A stretch of 64,000 bases of DNA from CAYMZZ01 sp964395095 (GTDB lineage Bacteria > Bacteroidota > Bacteroidia > Chitinophagales > Chitinophagaceae): positions 1 through 64,000 of the forward strand of contig CAYMZZ010000002.1 in assembly GCA_964395095.1 (NCBI GenBank), read 5' to 3'. The position numbers and the translations under genes were made by a program. Under the pieces are notes generated by a model, which did no database searches, was not told where the DNA came from, and saw only the letters and a list, made by a program, of their open reading frames with translations. Positions 61,485 through 64,000 of this stretch are shown one piece after another; the stretch's first letter is position 1, and each line of letters opens with the position of its first letter.

Positions 61485-62303
61485 ATGATTCGAATTCTCT
61501 TTTTTGGGTTCCTGGCTTTGATCATTTTGGTTTCCTGTCGCAGCACCCGTAAGATACAAACAGCGATATCGCGCAAAGACAGCACGGTACAGGCACATGT
61601 GGATTCGGTTCCCTTGCGGTCAGATACTATACAGTTTATTCAACATACACTCAATAAGCTACAGGATTCGCGGATCGATTTCGAGACCTTTTCGGCCAAA
61701 ATAAATGTGGACTATCAGGGAGCCGATGGAAAGAAATATGACGTGAACGCCAACCTGCGCATGCACAGGGATAGCGTGATCTGGATCAGCATAACGGCCA
61801 TATTTGGGATTGAAGGATTGCGTGCGATTATTACACAGGACTCGGTGCGTATTCTCAACAAACAGGATAAAGTGTATACGGCGCGCAGCGTGAATTACCT
61901 GCAGGAGGTGACGGCCCTGCCCCTCAACCTGCATAGCCTGCAGGACATCATCATGGGCAACCCGGTATTCCTCGACGGCAATATCGTTTCCTATACCCGG
62001 CACGAAAATAACCATGTGTCCCTGCTCAGCGTGGGTCAATGGTTCAAGCATCTGCTCACCCTCAATGGCAGTTCGCTGATCGATAATAGCAAGCTGGATG
62101 ATGTGGACCGCAACCGCAGCCGTACCTGCAACCTCAGCTACACCAATTATGAGGATAAGAAAGGGGTATTGTTTTCAACCCGAAGAAGGATCACCGTAGC
62201 GGAAAAATCGAAGCTCGATATCAAGCTCGATTTTAAATCCTATGAATTTAATGAAACGTTAAGTTTCCCATTTTCGGTTCCCAAAAACTACAAAATAGAA
62301 TAA
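61485..62303 (+). CDS. DUF4292 lipoprotein
   Basis: 273 residues from ATG 61485. Lipoprotein signal (ALIILVSC), then the DUF4292 domain: FETFSAKINVDYQGADGKKYDVNANLRMHRDSVIWISI and GIEGLRAIITQDSVRILN. The fold resembles LolA/LolB-type lipoprotein carriers, so a role in lipoprotein or LPS handling at the envelope is possible. Sits between dut and the EnvC-like gene, a common Bacteroidota arrangement. Confidence 0.82.
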   Translation: MIRILFFGFLALIILVSCRSTRKIQTAISRKDSTVQAHVDSVPLRSDTIQFIQHTLNKLQDSRIDFETFSAKINVDYQGADGKKYDVNANLRMHRDSVIWISITAIFGIEGLRAIITQDSVRILNKQDKVYTARSVNYLQEVTALPLNLHSLQDIIMGNPVFLDGNIVSYTRHENNHVSLLSVGQWFKHLLTLNGSSLIDNSKLDDVDRNRSRTCNLSYTNYEDKKGVLFSTRRRITVAEKSKLDIKLDFKSYEFNETLSFPFSVPKNYKIE

Positions 62304-62378
62304 GGGGCATACTTAATGCGACGGCTCTGCGTTAGTCGTTTTCAGCATTTGCTTTGGCAACATCAAAACAGATCGACC

Positions 62379-63698
62379 ATGAAAAAAACGCTTTACCTGC
62401 TGCTTACGGGCCTGTTGATGTGGACAGCTGCGCTGGCGCAACAACCTTCGGCCGAGCGCCTCGAGCTGGAACGCGAAAAAAAGGCGATTCAGGACGAACT
62501 GAATGAAATTCAGAAAGTGTACGACAAGGTGAAGGGACAAACCAAGCAGTCGCTCAGCCAACTCAACATGCTGAAGCGGAAGATCTCCCTGCAGGAGCGT
62601 TTTATCAGCAATATCAATAAGGAGATCCGTTTGATCAATGATGAGATCTATCTGAGCAATCTCGAAATCTATCGTCTCAAAAATCAATTGGATACGCTGA
62701 AGAAGGAGTATGCCCGCACGGTGGTATACGCCTATAAGAACAGAAGCAGTTTTGATTATGTCAACTTTATTTTCTCGGCCAGCAGTTTTAATGATGCTGT
62801 ACGCCGGGTAGCTTATTTGAAAAGTTATCGTTCCTATCGCGAACGGCAGGTGGCTACCATCGAGGAAACCCAGGCCCTGATTGAGAAAAGACAATTGCAA
62901 CAACAGGAGCGGATAGCCACCAAGAAAGATGTGCTGGAATCGCAAAGCGAGGAGCGTTCGGCCCTGGCTTCGCAACGCCAGGAGAAATCGAAGGTCGTGG
63001 CACAGTTCCGTTCGCAGGAAAAAGACCTGCAAAAGCAGATTGCCGCCAAGAAGAAAAGAGACCGCGATATTCAGAACGCCATCGCCGCCATCATTCGCCG
63101 CGAAATAGAGGCGGCTAAAAAAGAAGAGGAAGCACGTATTGCTGCTCGTAAGGCTGCTGAAGAAAAGAATAAGGCGGCTAATCCTGCTACAGGTAATGCA
63201 GCCAGCAATAAGAGTACGGCTTCAGTGAACGAGGCACCTGCCAAAAAATCGGAGAGTTATCTGGAGTTGAATGCTGTAGATATCAAGCTCGGTAGTGACT
63301 TTTCGGAGAACAGGGGCAAGCTGCCCTGGCCGGTGGATAATGGGTTTGTGAAAATTCCATTTGGACCCTATACCATAGAAGGCACTGATTTGCGCGATAT
63401 TAATCCCGGTCTCACCATTGGTACCAAATCGGGCGCCAATGTAAAATCCATTTTCGACGGCGAAGTTTCCGGCGTACACAATTATGGAGACGGAGCGTTG
63501 GTGATTATTCGCCATGGAAAGTATTACACTACCTACAGCAACCTGCGCGCAGTAAATGTGAGCAAGGGTGATCGGGTAAAGAGCGGGCAGGTAATTGGCA
63601 AAGCCGGCGAATCCGACGATGGCAGCAGCGGCCAGGTCGATTTCATGCTCATGATCGAATCCAACAACGTAAACCCGGCTGTTTGGCTGCGGAGATAG
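62379..63698 (+). CDS. EnvC-like coiled-coil protein with degenerate LytM (M23) domain
   Basis: 439 residues from ATG 62379. Signal peptide to AALAQQ; long coiled coils (~25-260) rich in Glu/Lys/Gln (LELEREKKAIQDELNEIQKVY), an Ala/Lys linker, and a C-terminal LytM domain (~330-439): GTKSGANVKSIFDGEVSGVHNYGDGALVIIRHGKYYTTYSNL. The usual zinc ligands HxxxD and the final HxH are absent (QVDFMLMIE in place of the HxH strand), so it should bind or activate an amidase rather than cut peptidoglycan itself, as EnvC does during division. Confidence 0.85.
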   Translation: MKKTLYLLLTGLLMWTAALAQQPSAERLELEREKKAIQDELNEIQKVYDKVKGQTKQSLSQLNMLKRKISLQERFISNINKEIRLINDEIYLSNLEIYRLKNQLDTLKKEYARTVVYAYKNRSSFDYVNFIFSASSFNDAVRRVAYLKSYRSYRERQVATIEETQALIEKRQLQQQERIATKKDVLESQSEERSALASQRQEKSKVVAQFRSQEKDLQKQIAAKKKRDRDIQNAIAAIIRREIEAAKKEEEARIAARKAAEEKNKAANPATGNAASNKSTASVNEAPAKKSESYLELNAVDIKLGSDFSENRGKLPWPVDNGFVKIPFGPYTIEGTDLRDINPGLTIGTKSGANVKSIFDGEVSGVHNYGDGALVIIRHGKYYTTYSNLRAVNVSKGDRVKSGQVIGKAGESDDGSSGQVDFMLMIESNNVNPAVWLRR

Positions 63699-63734
63699 AT
63701 GGTTTTACCTGATTAGAATTGATTAAAGCACCAG

Positions 63735-63850
63735 CGCATTTCTCGCAGATTGGCGCAGATTTCTTATCAATCTCTGACTCCTCGTGCTTCTTTATTGAAT
63801 TTATCTGCGAAAATCTGCGTGAAAAATCTGCGCCAATCTTCGGGAAAAAA
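63735..63850. repeat. AATCTGCG hairpin element 13
   Basis: Left TTCTCGCAGATTGGCGCAGATT (first 20 bases at 63739-63758) and right ATCTGCGAAAATCTGCG / AATCTGCGCCAATCTTCGGG words (63799-63844). No stop-rich arms are present. It lies between the convergent EnvC-like gene and the partial gene at the right edge. Confidence 0.7.
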
Positions 63851-63916
63851 ACTTTGCCTGAGTGATATCAGCAAGGGCCAGAGAATTTCATGGTCGAAGA
63901 TCCTCAACATGGATCA

Positions 63917-64000
63917 CTACATGAAACTATTGTACAATTTCTCGTAAGCCGGCACGATGATGCTGATATCGTATTTCCTGGCATGCTCGGCGGCGTGCTT
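63917..64000 (-). CDS. C-terminal end of an unidentified gene, possibly a GT4/BshA-like glycosyltransferase
   Basis: The last 27 residues (HAAEHARKYDISIIVPAYEK then LYNSFM) and TAG stop run off the window. The ending resembles the last helix of family 4 glycosyltransferases such as BshA (KFDI...PxYExLY), but the fragment is too short to name. Confidence 0.4.
   Translation of the reverse strand, partial: KHAAEHARKYDISIIVPAYEKLYNSFM

Overview
The window looks like a chromosomal segment of a Bacteroidota bacterium, most probably from the Chitinophagaceae. The evidence is the gldJ/porU/porV type IX secretion block, TAnnTTTG promoter boxes, many SPII lipoproteins, a Bacteroidetes-type TraG fragment, Bacteroidetes-style RHS proteins and a BshA-like or GT4-like gene end at the right edge. 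No whole insertion sequence, phage or CRISPR array is present.

Layout. (1) 1-7.6 kb is a decayed accessory region. Three RHS C-terminal cassettes lie in a row, each followed by a small membrane or lipoprotein gene that could be its immunity partner. They are mixed with a traG fragment, an XRE regulator fragment, an IS-like end and short palindromic insertions. (2) 7.6-23.8 kb is a glycan-degradation locus. It holds a phosphodiesterase, two GH29 and one GH95 fucosidase, a GH88 unsaturated glucuronidase, and a planctomycete-style set: PSCyt/PSD1 protein, Tat-exported Gfo/Idh/MocA oxidoreductase, DUF1080 3-keto-glycoside hydrolase-like lipoprotein, DUF1501 protein, and a DUF2231-cytochrome-LRR membrane protein. 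(3) 24-34 kb is mixed housekeeping: crotonase, VOC lipoprotein, tRNA-Ser(GGA), a deleted fic gene, TatD, polysaccharide deacetylase, gltX, a stand-alone B12-binding protein, a serine hydrolase and an AbiEii-type toxin/antitoxin pair. (4) 34.2-36.9 kb encodes three enzymes fitting the non-phosphorylating L-fucose route (SDR, FAH-family hydrolase, fuconolactonase-like amidohydrolase), which would use fucose freed by region 2. (5) 37.3-43.2 kb is a tight five-gene operon: ethanolamine-type permease, glutamine synthetase-like ligase, Fe-alcohol dehydrogenase, class-I amidotransferase-like gamma-glutamyl hydrolase and aldehyde dehydrogenase. I read it as a gamma-glutamylation route for an amino alcohol, probably ethanolamine. 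(6) 43.3-52.2 kb is a sulfide/persulfide island: SQR, two CstB-like dioxygenase-rhodanese fusions, two half-size YeeE/YedE transporters, Dps, a TlpA-like lipoprotein and a Crp/Fnr regulator. Two matching TGTGA-N6-TCAC sites stand in front of sqr and one cstB-like gene. (7) 52.2-63.7 kb is core: murF, gldJ, porU, porV, ispF, dut, a DUF4292 lipoprotein and an EnvC-like protein.

The most unusual structure is not a gene. At least thirteen intergenic gaps carry a composite element made of stuttering short words (GTGAATC/GTGAGGC, GTAAGTAG, TTTAAGG/TTTAGGG, TTTTACG). In most gaps the words are in one orientation on the left and in reverse complement on the right, often around a second hairpin built from AATCTGCG words. 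The words are rich in stop codons, and for eleven genes they begin at, or contain, the stop codon; in two cases they even encode the last residues.
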